A program made the translations under genes and the position numbers. From Solirubrobacterales bacterium (lineage in GTDB: Bacteria > Actinomycetota > Thermoleophilia > Solirubrobacterales > 70-9), in the NCBI GenBank assembly GCA_021323175.1, contig JAJTCK010000015.1, forward strand, positions 1 to 35,869: 35,869 nt of DNA, in the 5' to 3' direction. A model generated the notes under the pieces. That model had not been told where the DNA came from. It did not search any database and saw only the letters and a list, made by a program, of their open reading frames with translations. Positions 16,360 to 24,777 of this stretch are shown piece by piece. How positions within the stretch are numbered: the stretch's first letter is position 1; each line of letters begins with the position of its first letter.

Positions 16360-16396
16360 GCCGCCGGAAGCATGCTGAATACGACTCAGACGCGGC

Positions 16397-17509
16397 TTAC
16401 TTGAGGAAGTCCGGCACGTCGATCTCGGAATCCGAGATCCGCAGCTCGCCCAGCGAGTCGCGGGCGGGCGAGCCGGCCGGCTCGCGGTCCCGGCCGCGCC
16501 GGGCGAACGAAGGCGTGTCGCGCTCGCGCTCACGGCGGGTGAACTCGGGCGCGCGTGCGATCAGCTCGAAGCCCTCGAAGCCCGTGGCGATCACGGTGAC
16601 GCGGACCTCCTCGTGCATCGATGAGTCGACGACCGCTCCGAAGACGATGTTGGCGTTGGCGTCCGCCGTCTGCATGCAGAGGCGCGCCGCCTCGTTGACC
16701 TCGAACAGCCCCAGGTCCTCGCCTCCGGTGACGTTCAGGAGCATGCCCTTGGCGCCGTCGATCTTCTCCTCGATCAGCGGTGAGGTGATCGCGTTCTTGG
16801 CGGCCTCCACGGCGCGGTTCTCACCGGAGCCCACGCCGACGCCCATCAGCGCCGAGCCGGCCTGGTGCATGACCAGGCGGACGTCGGCGAAGTCCAGGTT
16901 GATCAGGCCCGGGATCGTGATCAGGTCGGTGATGCCCTGGACGCCCTGGCGGAGGATGTCGTCGGCCTCCCGGAACGCCTCGAGGATGGTGGTCCGGCGC
17001 TCGACGATCTGCAGCAGCTTCTCGTTGGGGACCACGATCAGCGTGTCGACCTCCTGGCGGAGCCGCGCGATGCCCTCCTCGGCTGCGGCCATCCGCTTCT
17101 TGCCCTCGAACTCGAAGGGCTTGGTAACGGCACCGACCGTCAGCGCGCCGATCTCCTGCTTGGCGATCTCGGCGATCACCGGCGCGGCACCGGTCCCGGT
17201 CCCGCCGCCCTCGCCGCAGGTGATGAACACCATGTCAGCGCCCTTCAGCGCCTCCTTGATGTCGTCGCGGGATTCGGCGGCGGCGCCCGCTCCAACCTCG
17301 GGGTTGGCGCCGGCGCCCAGCCCCTTGGTCAGGTTGTGGCCGATCCCGATCTTGACGTCGGCGTCGCAGGCCTGGAGGGCCTGCGCGTCGGTGTTGCAGG
17401 CGATGAACTCGACGCCGCGCAGGCCAGCGTCCACCATGCGCGAAACCGCGTTCGATCCGCCGCCGCCGACGCCGACGACCTTGATCACGGCCAGATACGA
17501 GGTCTCCAT
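16397..17509 (-). CDS. ftsZ: Cell division protein FtsZ
   Basis: The tubulin-like GTPase that forms the cytokinetic ring. In the 370-residue product, [10 protein letters not shown] (about residues 13-22) and GGGTGTG (about 101-107) form the nucleotide-binding loops, and the T7 loop NLDFADVR completes the GTPase site of the next subunit. The globular domain ends near residue 320. A charged linker ([18 protein letters not shown]) then leads to the conserved C-terminal peptide IDVPDFLK, which docks on partners such as SepF. ATG 17509 gives the normal N-terminus. It has its own promoter about 60 bases upstream and is separated from ftsQ by a 356-bp gap, so it can be expressed apart from the rest of the dcw cluster. 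Confidence 0.98.
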   Translation of the reverse strand: METSYLAVIKVVGVGGGGSNAVSRMVDAGLRGVEFIACNTDAQALQACDADVKIGIGHNLTKGLGAGANPEVGAGAAAESRDDIKEALKGADMVFITCGEGGGTGTGAAPVIAEIAKQEIGALTVGAVTKPFEFEGKKRMAAAEEGIARLRQEVDTLIVVPNEKLLQIVERRTTILEAFREADDILRQGVQGITDLITIPGLINLDFADVRLVMHQAGSALMGVGVGSGENRAVEAAKNAITSPLIEEKIDGAKGMLLNVTGGEDLGLFEVNEAARLCMQTADANANIVFGAVVDSSMHEEVRVTVIATGFEGFELIARAPEFTRRERERDTPSFARRGRDREPAGSPARDSLGELRISDSEIDVPDFLK

Positions 17510-17568
17510 TTTCGGTTGGTCTGCTCCGGTTGCGCCGGATGGCCCTCATGGCCCCGGCTACGCCATCG

Positions 17569-17597
17569 AAAGTAGGGCAAAGGATAGTGCGTGTCAA
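17569..17597 (-). promoter_or_regulatory. Sigma-70 type promoter for ftsZ
   Basis: On the minus strand, a perfect -35 TTGACA (17597-17592) is followed after exactly 17 bases by TACTTT (17574-17569) as -10. Predicted transcription starts near 17562, giving a leader of about 50 bases before the ftsZ ATG. This is the best housekeeping promoter match I found in the window. Confidence 0.65.
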
Positions 17598-17616
17598 CGG
17601 TGTTCGACGCCTATAC

Positions 17617-17635
17617 TCTCAAGTCTTGCTTGAGA
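17617..17635. promoter_or_regulatory. Inverted repeat upstream of ftsZ promoter
   Basis: TCTCAAG-TCTTG-CTTGAGA is a perfect 7-bp inverted repeat with a 5-base centre. It lies about 20 bases upstream of the -35 element, where an activator or repressor could sit. A further CTTGAG occurs in the same gap near 17683. No regulator is identified. Confidence 0.4.
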
Positions 17636-17847
17636 CATCGGGCTGGGTCACTCTCGTGCATAGGTCGAGGTGCAGAGTTACTTGAGTGTGTGGAAAAGCC
17701 CTGGAAAACACGCACTTCGAAAACAGCCCGGTTTCCGCCGCGAAGCTTGGCGGCCGAACCTCCTCGAGCACGGAAATAGGCGCAGGACCGGTTGCAATCA
17801 GCCCTGCAGATGCCTGCGCTCGCTCCGTCGAGGGGAAAGCCGGGCTC

Positions 17848-17867
17848 GAGCGGGGATCGCCCCGCTC
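17848..17867 (-). terminator. Terminator-like hairpin at ftsQ stop
   Basis: GAGCGGGG-CGAT-CCCCGCTC is a perfect 8-bp G/C stem with a tetraloop, starting inside the ftsQ stop codon. There is no U-run, as often in high-GC actinobacteria. Its position at the end of the overlapping mur/fts gene run and before the separate ftsZ promoter supports a termination or attenuation role. Confidence 0.55.
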
Positions 17868-18585
17868 ACCCGCCGCTGACCGGGCGCTCCGGGACGGACA
17901 CGTCCACATAGGGTGCTGCGGGGAATTCCTCGCTCAGCAAGACCGTTGCGAGGGCACGCCATTTGAGTTCGGCGTCGGCCCCGCCACCGAAGCGCGCCTC
18001 GGGGCCGTTCTCGAGCTCGATGACCACCCCGCCCCGGGCTTCGTCGAACCCGACGGCCTCGATCCTGCGACGGAGGCCCTCGGTCGCGCCCCCCACGATC
18101 ACGGCCTGGGCCGTCCCCTCGGGCCCGAGCCGGCCGCCCTTGGGCTGCTCGGCGTCGATCTCGGGCAGGCCCTGTCCGCTCACGTCGAGCCCTGGCAGCA
18201 GCAGCCCATCGGCAGAGACCCCGACCGGCTCTCCCTCCACCTTGACGACCGCCACGGGCAGCCTCTCGGTCACCGTCACCGTCAGCTTGTGCGGTATGGA
18301 CGCGTCCGCGGCGATCGAGGCCACCGTCGGGAAACCGGCGACCGCCTGAGCAAGCTTCGCGTCATCGACGTGCAGCGTCGTCATCTCCGTCGCGACCTGC
18401 TCCAGCGCCTCATTCACCTGCTCGGCGTTCGCGGTGGCCCCCCTCACCTCGACCTCCTCGACGGCGACCAGCGCGGAGTCGCGCAGCCAGAACCAGTACC
18501 CGCAGGCGAGCACTGCGACGACCAGGGCGCCCACGGCGATCCAGCGGCGCAGGACCTGCGTGCGCCGTCTGCCCTCCGGCCTCAT
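17866..18585 (-). CDS. ftsQ: Cell division protein FtsQ/DivIB
   Basis: A bitopic divisome protein that links FtsL/FtsB to septal synthesis. From ATG 18585 (overlapping the murB stop as ATGA) the 239-residue product has a basic cytoplasmic start RPEGRRRTQVLRRW and one transmembrane helix (about residues 17-36). A POTRA domain begins at VEEVEVRGATANAEQV, and the FtsQ-type beta domain contains KLTVTVTERLPVAVV. An upstream in-frame start at 18612 would invade murB and is less likely. It is the last gene before a terminator-like hairpin. Confidence 0.92.
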   Translation of the reverse strand: MRPEGRRRTQVLRRWIAVGALVVAVLACGYWFWLRDSALVAVEEVEVRGATANAEQVNEALEQVATEMTTLHVDDAKLAQAVAGFPTVASIAADASIPHKLTVTVTERLPVAVVKVEGEPVGVSADGLLLPGLDVSGQGLPEIDAEQPKGGRLGPEGTAQAVIVGGATEGLRRRIEAVGFDEARGGVVIELENGPEARFGGGADAELKWRALATVLLSEEFPAAPYVDVSVPERPVSGG

Positions 18586-19502
18586 TCCGGCAGCTCCCAG
18601 TCCGGCGGCCACTCGACGTCTCCGAGGAGCTGGACCTCGGGCTCCAGCGCCACCCCAAAACGGTCGTGAACCTGCCTGCGGGCCGAGGCCATCACCGCCA
18701 GCACGTCGGAGGTGGTGGCTTCCCCGGTGTTCTCGACGAAGTTCGCGTGCTTCTCGGACAGCCTCGCCGCGCCGCGGTGGAGGCCGCGGGCCCCGGCGGC
18801 ATCGAGCAGCTGACCCGCCGAGCGGCCCTCGGCACGCGGGTCCTCGGGGTTGACGAAGGTCGAGCCGAAAGTCTTGATGCCGGAGGGCTGTGCCTCCTTT
18901 CGCCTCTTCCTCATCTCGCCCATCCGGGCCTTGACCGCCTCGGGATCGTCCTCGGCGAGGGCGAAGCTCGCGTCGGCGACGACCTCGCCGGCGACGAGAT
19001 CCGAATCCCGGTAGCGGAAGCCCAGCTCGCTGGGCTTCCTGCGCTCGGAGCCCTCAGCGGTGCAGAGCGTGACCCCCTCCAGCACCCGGGCGAGCTCTCC
19101 GCCGTAGGCGTTCGCGTTCATGCGCACAGCGCCGCCCACGGTGCCCGGGATGTTGACTCCGAACTCCAGGCCCGCAAGCCCCCATCCGGCCGACTTCGCC
19201 GCCGCCGAGGGCAGCCGCGCGCCCCCGCCGCACACGACCCGGTCGCCCTCGCGCGCGATGCGGGTCAGCTCGCCGGCCAGCTTGATCGCGAGGCCCCGGA
19301 ACCCCTCATCGGCGACCAACAGGTTCGATCCCGAGCCGACGATGCCAATCTGGAGTCCCTCGGAGTCCGCCCAGCGCAGCAGCTCCACGACTTGCTCGGA
19401 CGTCTCGGGGCGTGCGAACCAGTCGGCCGGGCCGCCGGCGCGAATCGTGGTCAGGCGCTCCAGCGGGTAGTCGCGCTCGACGCCCTCCGGAACGCGGCTC
19501 AC
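18582..19502 (-). CDS. murB: UDP-N-acetylenolpyruvoylglucosamine reductase
   Basis: FAD enzyme that reduces the enolpyruvyl group to make UDP-MurNAc. The GTG at 19502 overlaps the murC stop (GTGA) and gives 306 residues starting SRVPEGVERDYPLERLTTIR. FAD-binding segments IVGSGSNLLVADEGFRG and FGVNIPGTVGGAVRMNANAYG are clear. The catalytic RYRDSD arginine, the GSTFVNP serine and the C-terminal EPEVQLLG glutamate are all present. It sits in the usual murG-murC-murB-ftsQ order and overlaps ftsQ by four bases. Confidence 0.96.
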   Translation of the reverse strand: MSRVPEGVERDYPLERLTTIRAGGPADWFARPETSEQVVELLRWADSEGLQIGIVGSGSNLLVADEGFRGLAIKLAGELTRIAREGDRVVCGGGARLPSAAAKSAGWGLAGLEFGVNIPGTVGGAVRMNANAYGGELARVLEGVTLCTAEGSERRKPSELGFRYRDSDLVAGEVVADASFALAEDDPEAVKARMGEMRKRRKEAQPSGIKTFGSTFVNPEDPRAEGRSAGQLLDAAGARGLHRGAARLSEKHANFVENTGEATTSDVLAVMASARRQVHDRFGVALEPEVQLLGDVEWPPDWELPE

Positions 19503-20941
19503 GGGCCGGCCTCCTCGCCGTTCGCCGCAAGCTGGCCCACAGCCTGGTCTGAGACCAGCTCCTCGGCCAACCTGAAGATGTCCCCAGCCCCGATCGTCAC
19601 GAGCGTGTCGCCCGGGCCCAGCCGCGGCCCAAGCGCCTGCGCGGCACCCTCCCGGCCGGGCAGCCACCAGACTGTGCGGCCCCCCGCGCGCTCGGCGGCG
19701 GCCTCGGCGACGCTGCGGCCTGTGACCCCCTCGAGGGCCCCGACTGGCTGCTCTCGGGCCGGATAGACCTCCAGAACCGCGATCTCGTCGGCCTCTGCGA
19801 GCGCGGCGCCGAAGTCCGCGGCCAGAGCCTTTGTGCGCGAGTAGAGGTGAGGCTGGAAGGCGACCAGCAGCCGGCCGGGGGCGACCTCGCGCGCGGCCTC
19901 GAGCGCCGCTCGCACCTCGGTCGGGTGGTGCGCGTAGTCGTCGTAGATCCGCGCGCCGCTCCGTTCGCCCTTCAGCTCCATCCGCCGGACGACGCCGCCG
20001 AAGCTTGACAGCGCCCCCGCGGCCGCTCTCGCGTCGAACCCAGCGGCCGCCAGGGCCGCCAGGGCTGCGGTGGCGTTCGCGGCGTTGTGCCGCCCCGGCA
20101 TGGCGAGACGCACCTCCAGTCCCAGGCCGGCACCCTCCAGGTCGAACCTGATGCCGCCGCAGTCCGTCGCTCCGATCCCCCGGGCCATCAGATCCGCGGG
20201 GGGCGGCGGCGGAGCGCCAGGCGGAGGCTCGATGGCGAACCGGACCAGCCGGCTCGCGCCCGTTGCCTCCAACCGGGCCTCGGCCGCTGCGACCAGGGCG
20301 GTCGCGGGCTCTGCGAAGCGCTCGAAGGCCTCGGTCAGCTCCGCCAGCGAGGCCCACCGCGAGTGGTGGTCGAGCTCGAGATTGGTTACGACCGCGACCT
20401 CGGCGCGCAGCTCCAGGAAGCTCGCATCGGACTCATCGGCCTCCGCGACGACCCATTCGCCCTCCCCCAGCCCGGCGTTCGAGGCGACGCCACCAGGGCC
20501 GGCGCCCGGCAGCTCCCCGCCGATGAAGTAGGAGGGATCCGACCCCATCGCACGCAGGGCGTGCACGCACATCGCTGTGGTCGTCGTCTTGCCATGGGTT
20601 CCCGAGACCGCGAGCAGACGCCGACCCTGGCAGACTTGCGCGAGCAGCTCGCCGCGGTGGAGCACCCGCTGATCGCGCTCCCGGGCGACCGCGAGCTCGG
20701 GATTGTCCTCCCCGATCGCCGTCGAGACGATGACCTCGGCGTCCTCGGGGACCTGTGCCGCGTCGTGGCCGATCGCCGGGGCCAGGCCCGCCGCCCGAAG
20801 CCGCTCCGTGTAGGAGGACTCCGACCGGTCGGACCCGCTGACGACTGCGCCGAGATCGCGCGCCACCAGGGCGAGTCCGCTCATCCCGGCCCCGCCGATC
20901 GCGATGAAGTGCAGGCGCCGCCCGGCCCAGTTCGCGCTCAT
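19499..20941 (-). CDS. murC: UDP-N-acetylmuramate--L-alanine ligase
   Basis: Adds L-Ala to UDP-MurNAc, the first step of the stem peptide. The N-terminal Rossmann motif is HFIAIGGAGMSGLA and the ATP loop GTHGKTT is at about residues 114-120. EADESDASFLEL, VTNLELDHHSRW and the C-terminal DDYAHHPTEVRAAL are characteristic of MurC. A Pro-rich insert (PPPGAPPPPP) near residue 245 is unusual and probably a surface loop. ATG 20941 overlaps the murG stop (ATGA), and murB follows with a GTGA overlap. Length 480 residues, normal. Confidence 0.97.
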   Translation of the reverse strand: MSANWAGRRLHFIAIGGAGMSGLALVARDLGAVVSGSDRSESSYTERLRAAGLAPAIGHDAAQVPEDAEVIVSTAIGEDNPELAVARERDQRVLHRGELLAQVCQGRRLLAVSGTHGKTTTTAMCVHALRAMGSDPSYFIGGELPGAGPGGVASNAGLGEGEWVVAEADESDASFLELRAEVAVVTNLELDHHSRWASLAELTEAFERFAEPATALVAAAEARLEATGASRLVRFAIEPPPGAPPPPPADLMARGIGATDCGGIRFDLEGAGLGLEVRLAMPGRHNAANATAALAALAAAGFDARAAAGALSSFGGVVRRMELKGERSGARIYDDYAHHPTEVRAALEAAREVAPGRLLVAFQPHLYSRTKALAADFGAALAEADEIAVLEVYPAREQPVGALEGVTGRSVAEAAAERAGGRTVWWLPGREGAAQALGPRLGPGDTLVTIGAGDIFRLAEELVSDQAVGQLAANGEEAGP

Positions 20942-22068
20942 CGGACCGGGCGGCGACCTCGGCCCGCGGTGGCCGCGGGGCGGCTTGCGGCCGCCGCAAG
21001 GACCTCCGAGGCGATGCGCTGAGCCGCATCGGGGCGCGCCAGCCGCCGCGACGCCGCGGACATCGCCGCGAGCCTGCCGCCGTCCGCGAGCAGCCTCTCG
21101 ACCACGCCGCGCAGCAGTTCGCCATCGAGGCGCTCGTCAGCGATCACCACGGCGGCGCCTCCGGACTCCATCCAGCGGGCGTTGGCGGTCTGGTGATCGG
21201 CGGTGGCGTGGGGATACGGGACAAGGATCGCGGGCAGTCCGGCGGCGGCGATTTCCATGACCGAGCCGCCGGCGCGGGCGACGACGAGGTCGGAAGCGGC
21301 CAGGACCTCGCCCAGGTGAGGCTCGTACTCCCGCAGGATGTAGCGCGGCGGATCCCCCGCTGCCGCGAGGCGGCTCCGCAGGCCGGGGTAGTCGCGGCGA
21401 CCGGCGACGTGGATGATCCAGGGCGTGCCCACCGGGTCCGATGCGGCGGCTTCCTCGGCGAACGCCGCGAAGCCGGCCTGGTTGATCCTCTGAGACCCCA
21501 GGCTGCCGCCCACAACGGCGATGCACCGGTCGGCCTCAGGGATCCCGAAGTGGCGCCTGGCGGACGCCGTCGACGCCTGGAGCACCTGACGAGGGACCGG
21601 GCGGCCGGTGACGAGGTAGGGCGCTCCGTCCCGGCCTTCGATCGGGAACGCCAGGCACACGCGACGCGCGCGGCCGGCGAGCATGCGGTTGGACAGGCCC
21701 AAGTGGCTATCGGCCTCGGTCAGGACCAGTGGCACGCCGATCCTGATTGCGGCCAGGCCCACGGGGCCCGCGACGTATCCGCCGCCCCCAAGCACGACGT
21801 CAACCTGGCGCTCGCGCAGGAGGCGCCTGGCGGTGCCGACTGCGACAAGGGCCTGCATCGCGGACGCGATCGCCCGCAGCGGGTTGGTCCTGCTGAGGCC
21901 GGTGACGTTCAGGAAGTCGATCTCGTATCCGGCCTCGGGCACGAGTGTGACCTCGGCGCGCTCTCGCGTCCCTATGAAGCTCACCCCGGCGCGGCCGCTA
22001 TCGCGAAGCGCGTCGGCGACCGCGAGCGCCGGCACGACGTGTCCCGCCGTGCCGCCCGCCGCTATCAC
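20938..22068 (-). CDS. murG: UDP-GlcNAc--lipid I GlcNAc transferase MurG
   Basis: Membrane-associated GT28 transferase that adds GlcNAc to lipid I to make lipid II. AAGGTAGHVVPALAVADAL is the N-terminal donor/acceptor loop, and GGGGYVAGPVGLAA and VVGGSLGSQRINQAG are G loops. The C-terminal domain has RAGGSVMEIAAAGLPAILVPYPHATADHQ, quoted here only as a landmark near residue 270. GTG 22068 is the first canonical start and yields a slightly short N-terminus; upstream in-frame residues (GGEELERARV) also look protein-like. The 71-bp overlap with ftsW is out of line with the short overlaps elsewhere. Confidence 0.94.
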   Translation of the reverse strand: MIAAGGTAGHVVPALAVADALRDSGRAGVSFIGTRERAEVTLVPEAGYEIDFLNVTGLSRTNPLRAIASAMQALVAVGTARRLLRERQVDVVLGGGGYVAGPVGLAAIRIGVPLVLTEADSHLGLSNRMLAGRARRVCLAFPIEGRDGAPYLVTGRPVPRQVLQASTASARRHFGIPEADRCIAVVGGSLGSQRINQAGFAAFAEEAAASDPVGTPWIIHVAGRRDYPGLRSRLAAAGDPPRYILREYEPHLGEVLAASDLVVARAGGSVMEIAAAGLPAILVPYPHATADHQTANARWMESGGAAVVIADERLDGELLRGVVERLLADGGRLAAMSAASRRLARPDAAQRIASEVLAAAASRPAATAGRGRRPVR

Positions 22069-23332
22069 GACTCGTGCCCGTTCCAGCTCTTCGCCTCCTG
22101 GTCTCTCCGCCGCCGTCGAGCACGCGGAGTTTGCCAGCGTCCGCGGCCCTGCGGCCCGTGCGTCCGTTCCCCCGGCTCACTGGCTTCGATGAAGCCCTCC
22201 CGGCGCTCGCGCCGGAAGGCCGCCTGGCCACGTTCAGGATCAGCCCGGTGGCGGCGAGCGTGACGACCAGGCTGGTACCGCCGTAGCTGACGAAGGGAAG
22301 CGGGACACCGGTCAGGGGGGCAAGCCCGAGCACCGCGAACAGGTTGATCGTCGCCTGCGCCAGGATCACGGAGGTCAGGCCGGCGGCCAGCAGCTTGCCG
22401 TAGCGGTCGCGAGCCCGGTGCGCCGCCCTGAACCCCGCGTAGCCGAAGATCCCGAAGAGCCCGATCAGCACGAAGACCCCTGCGAAGCCCGCCTCCTCAC
22501 CCAGGACCGCCGCGATCATGTCGGTGTGCGACTCCGGGAGGTAGAAGACCTTCTGGACGCTCTCCCCCAGCCCGACGCCGAACACGCCGCCGGACCCGAA
22601 CGCGATCTGGGCCTGGATGTTCTGGAACCCGGCGCCGCCCGGATCGGCGCTCGGGCTGATGAATCCGGTCACCCTCTCCATCTGGTACGGGTTGGCGGCG
22701 AGGAATGCGATTACGACCGCGCCGACAACGACCGCCACGGGGAGGAGGGTGCGTGGTTGCACGCCCGAGGCGAGCAACAGGCAGCCGACGCCGAAGGCGA
22801 TCGTCAGGGCTGTGCCCAGGTCCGGCTGAATCGCGACGAGCAGCAGCGAGACGCCCGCCACCAGCAGGAACGGCGCGAGGCCCTGGAGCGAACGGACGCG
22901 CTTGGGCTCGCTGGCCAGCAGGTGGGCGCCGTAGAGGATCAGGGCGACCTTCGCGAGCTCCGCGGGCTGGAACTGCAGGAAGCCCGCTCCCAGCCAGCTC
23001 TGTGCGCCGTTTGCGCTGCGCCCGACGCCCGGCACCAGTACCGCAAGCAGCAGGAAGATCGAAGCGCCCACCATCAGGGGCGTCGCCGCCCGCGCCATCG
23101 CCACCCCGCGGATGGAGGCGACCCGCATGAGCAGCAGGCCGATGCCGGCGAAAATCAGGGTTCGCTTCAGGTATTCGGCGCCGTCTCCGCCGCCGGAGGA
23201 AAGCAGCGAGGTCGCTGAAGATGCGCTGAACACCATGACGGCCCCAATCGCGAGCAGGCATAGCGTCGCGGTCAGGAGCAGGGAGTACTCGATCGGAGGG
23301 GCGCTGCGACTGCCCCCGCCCCGGCCGATCAC
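21998..23332 (-). CDS. ftsW: Cell division protein FtsW (SEDS glycosyltransferase)
   Basis: SEDS-family lipid II polymerase working with FtsI at the septum. The GTG at 23332 overlaps the murD stop (GTGA). About ten transmembrane segments are visible. Family landmarks are FQPAELAKVALILY, IQPDLGTALTIAFG, FLPESHTD-like VFYLPESHTDMIAA, GEEAGFAG and PLPFVSYGGTS. The conserved protein ends near NVARR. The remaining 75 residues are Arg/Gly-rich and overlap murG by 71 bp, and another frame here reads QAAFRRERREGF and ends with a TGA inside the murG start. The tail as translated may therefore be wrong. Confidence 0.93.
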   Translation of the reverse strand: MIGRGGGSRSAPPIEYSLLLTATLCLLAIGAVMVFSASSATSLLSSGGGDGAEYLKRTLIFAGIGLLLMRVASIRGVAMARAATPLMVGASIFLLLAVLVPGVGRSANGAQSWLGAGFLQFQPAELAKVALILYGAHLLASEPKRVRSLQGLAPFLLVAGVSLLLVAIQPDLGTALTIAFGVGCLLLASGVQPRTLLPVAVVVGAVVIAFLAANPYQMERVTGFISPSADPGGAGFQNIQAQIAFGSGGVFGVGLGESVQKVFYLPESHTDMIAAVLGEEAGFAGVFVLIGLFGIFGYAGFRAAHRARDRYGKLLAAGLTSVILAQATINLFAVLGLAPLTGVPLPFVSYGGTSLVVTLAATGLILNVARRPSGASAGRASSKPVSRGNGRTGRRAADAGKLRVLDGGGETRRRRAGTGTSRDSGGRHGGTRRAGARGRRRASR

Positions 23333-24708
23333 GACAGGGCCTCCACCAGCTCGCAGAAGCGGTCGCCCCGCGCCTCGAAGTCGGCGAAGGCGTCGAAGCT
23401 CGCGCACGCGGGCGAGAGCAGGACCACCTCGTCCTCCCGGGCGCGCGCGGCGGCGTCTGCCACCGCGGCCTCCAGGGTGCCCGACCCGACGATCTCCACG
23501 CCGGCCGCGGCGGCGGGTGCGAGGTCACGCGAGAGCTGCTCGGCAGCCTCACCGATCAGGTAGACGGCCGTGCAGCGGTCGGCTGCCGGGCCCGCGAGGG
23601 CCTCAAAGCTCTCGCCCTTCAGGGAGCCCCCCAGGATCAGGTGGAGGCCGCCCTCGAAGGCGCTCATGCCCGCCAGCGCCGAGGCCACGTTGGTCGCCTT
23701 CGAGTCGTTGACCCACAGCACCCCGTTCCGCTTACGTACGCGCTCGAGCCGGTGCGGCACGCCCTCGAAACTCCGGAGGCCGTCCGCGACCGAGTCGCGT
23801 GGCAGGCCGGCCGCCAGGGCCGCCGCGGCGGCGGCCATCGCGTTCTCGACGCTGTGCCCACCCAGCAGTCGCAGCTCCGAAGCGCGCAGCAGGGGCTCGT
23901 CGTCGGCGAAGATGACGCCGTCCCGCAAGCTCAGCTCGCAGTCCGGGTCGCCCGACTGGGCCTCGGCCGGGCAGAAGCGGATGCGGCGCGCGCAGCCGCC
24001 CAGGTCGCGTCCGCGCAGCTCCGGGATCGATCCGTTGAAGACGGCGAAGTCGTCGTTCCCCTGGTTCGCGAAGATCCGCAGCTTGGCCTCGAGATAGGCC
24101 TCCATCGTGCCGTGCCGGTCCAGGTGGTCGGGGGCGAGGTTGATCAGGACCGCGCACTCCGGCGCGAAGGCCGACGAGTCCTCGAGCTGGAAGCTGGAGC
24201 ACTCCGCGACGACCGAGGTATCAGTGTCGATCTTGCCGACCAGGTCCGCCAGCGGGCGGCCCACGTTCCCGGCCACGGCGACGGGCACGCCCGCCTCCCG
24301 GTGCAGGTGGCCGAGAAGCTCGGTCGTGGTCGTCTTCCCGTTCGTGCCGGTGACGGCCAGCAAGGCGTTCGGAAGCGCCCGCCAGGCCACCTCGAGCTCG
24401 CCGGAGACATCGATCCCACGCTCACGAGCGGCCGCCACGGCAGGTGCCTCCTGGGGCACGCCAGGGCTCTTGACCAGAGTCCTGACCTCGTCCAGCAGCC
24501 CCGTTCCGTCCACGTTCAGGTTGACTTCGACCCCCGCCCGCCCGAGTCCTTCCGCTCCCTCAGGGTGCATCAAGTCGCAGCCGATGACCCGCTCCCCGCG
24601 CTCGGCGAGCATGCGCGCGACGGCCTGGCCGGAGCGCGCCAGGCCGACCACCAGGAACGGCCCTTCGGGCAGGGGCGGCCGCGGCCTGGGATCAGCGAAG
24701 TGGTTCAC
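23329..24708 (-). CDS. murD: UDP-N-acetylmuramoylalanine--D-glutamate ligase
   Basis: Adds D-Glu to UDP-MurNAc-L-Ala. The 459-residue protein has an N-terminal Rossmann segment FLVVGLARSGQAVARML and the ATP loop GTNGKTT at about residues 121-127. NLAPDHLDRHGTMEAY and the C-terminal VNDSKATNVASAL are MurD-specific landmarks. It starts at GTG 24708 without an obvious Shine-Dalgarno and is separated from mraY by about 1.3 kb of unrelated genes, an unusual break, since murD normally follows mraY closely. It therefore probably needs its own promoter or read-through. Confidence 0.96.
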   Translation of the reverse strand: MNHFADPRPRPPLPEGPFLVVGLARSGQAVARMLAERGERVIGCDLMHPEGAEGLGRAGVEVNLNVDGTGLLDEVRTLVKSPGVPQEAPAVAAARERGIDVSGELEVAWRALPNALLAVTGTNGKTTTTELLGHLHREAGVPVAVAGNVGRPLADLVGKIDTDTSVVAECSSFQLEDSSAFAPECAVLINLAPDHLDRHGTMEAYLEAKLRIFANQGNDDFAVFNGSIPELRGRDLGGCARRIRFCPAEAQSGDPDCELSLRDGVIFADDEPLLRASELRLLGGHSVENAMAAAAAALAAGLPRDSVADGLRSFEGVPHRLERVRKRNGVLWVNDSKATNVASALAGMSAFEGGLHLILGGSLKGESFEALAGPAADRCTAVYLIGEAAEQLSRDLAPAAAAGVEIVGSGTLEAAVADAAARAREDEVVLLSPACASFDAFADFEARGDRFCELVEALS

Positions 24709-24757
24709 ATAACCGGATTCGTCGGGGCGCCCATTTCCCCTTCCGATGCGGAAACAG

Positions 24758-24773
24758 GCACTCCGAGGGGTGC
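24758..24773 (-). terminator. Weak hairpin after anti-sigma gene
   Basis: Four bases after the stop of the anti-sigma gene, GCACCCC and GGAGTGC pair imperfectly (one mismatch, very tight loop), followed within a few bases by CTGTTTCC. It is a weak terminator candidate between the inserted module and murD. Confidence 0.25.
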
Positions 24774-24777
24774 TTGG

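Larger units (their letters stand above)
16254..16396 (-). other. Structured ftsZ-gcvT intergenic region
   Basis: Between the ftsZ stop and the gcvT start, read on the minus strand, there are three stem-loops in series at 16338-16359, 16306-16335 and 16270-16286. They fill more than half the gap. No glycine-riboswitch core is apparent, and no -35/-10 pair stands out. The array could terminate the dcw transcript, form the gcv leader, or both. Confidence 0.5.
17510..17865 (-). other. ftsQ-ftsZ intergenic region with ftsZ promoter
   Basis: This 356-bp gap is the longest inside the dcw cluster. Read on the minus strand it starts with a terminator-like hairpin at the ftsQ stop and runs through about 200 bases that include A/T-richer runs (GGAAAA repeated near 17695-17716 on the plus strand). 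It then reaches an inverted repeat at 17617-17635 and the ftsZ promoter at 17569-17597. Short open frames across it have no convincing coding character. Confidence 0.55.

Noticed and set aside
16254-16396. Glycine riboswitch upstream of gcvT
   Set aside because: The conserved core segments of the glycine aptamer (GGAGAG..., CCGAAGG..., CTCAGGCAAAAGGAC-like) are not recognisable; only G/C-rich hairpins are present.
17619-17909. 96-residue minus-strand frame across the ftsQ-ftsZ gap
   Set aside because: It begins inside ftsQ, spans the terminator-like hairpin and ends near the palindrome; composition is not protein-like and no start signal is seen.
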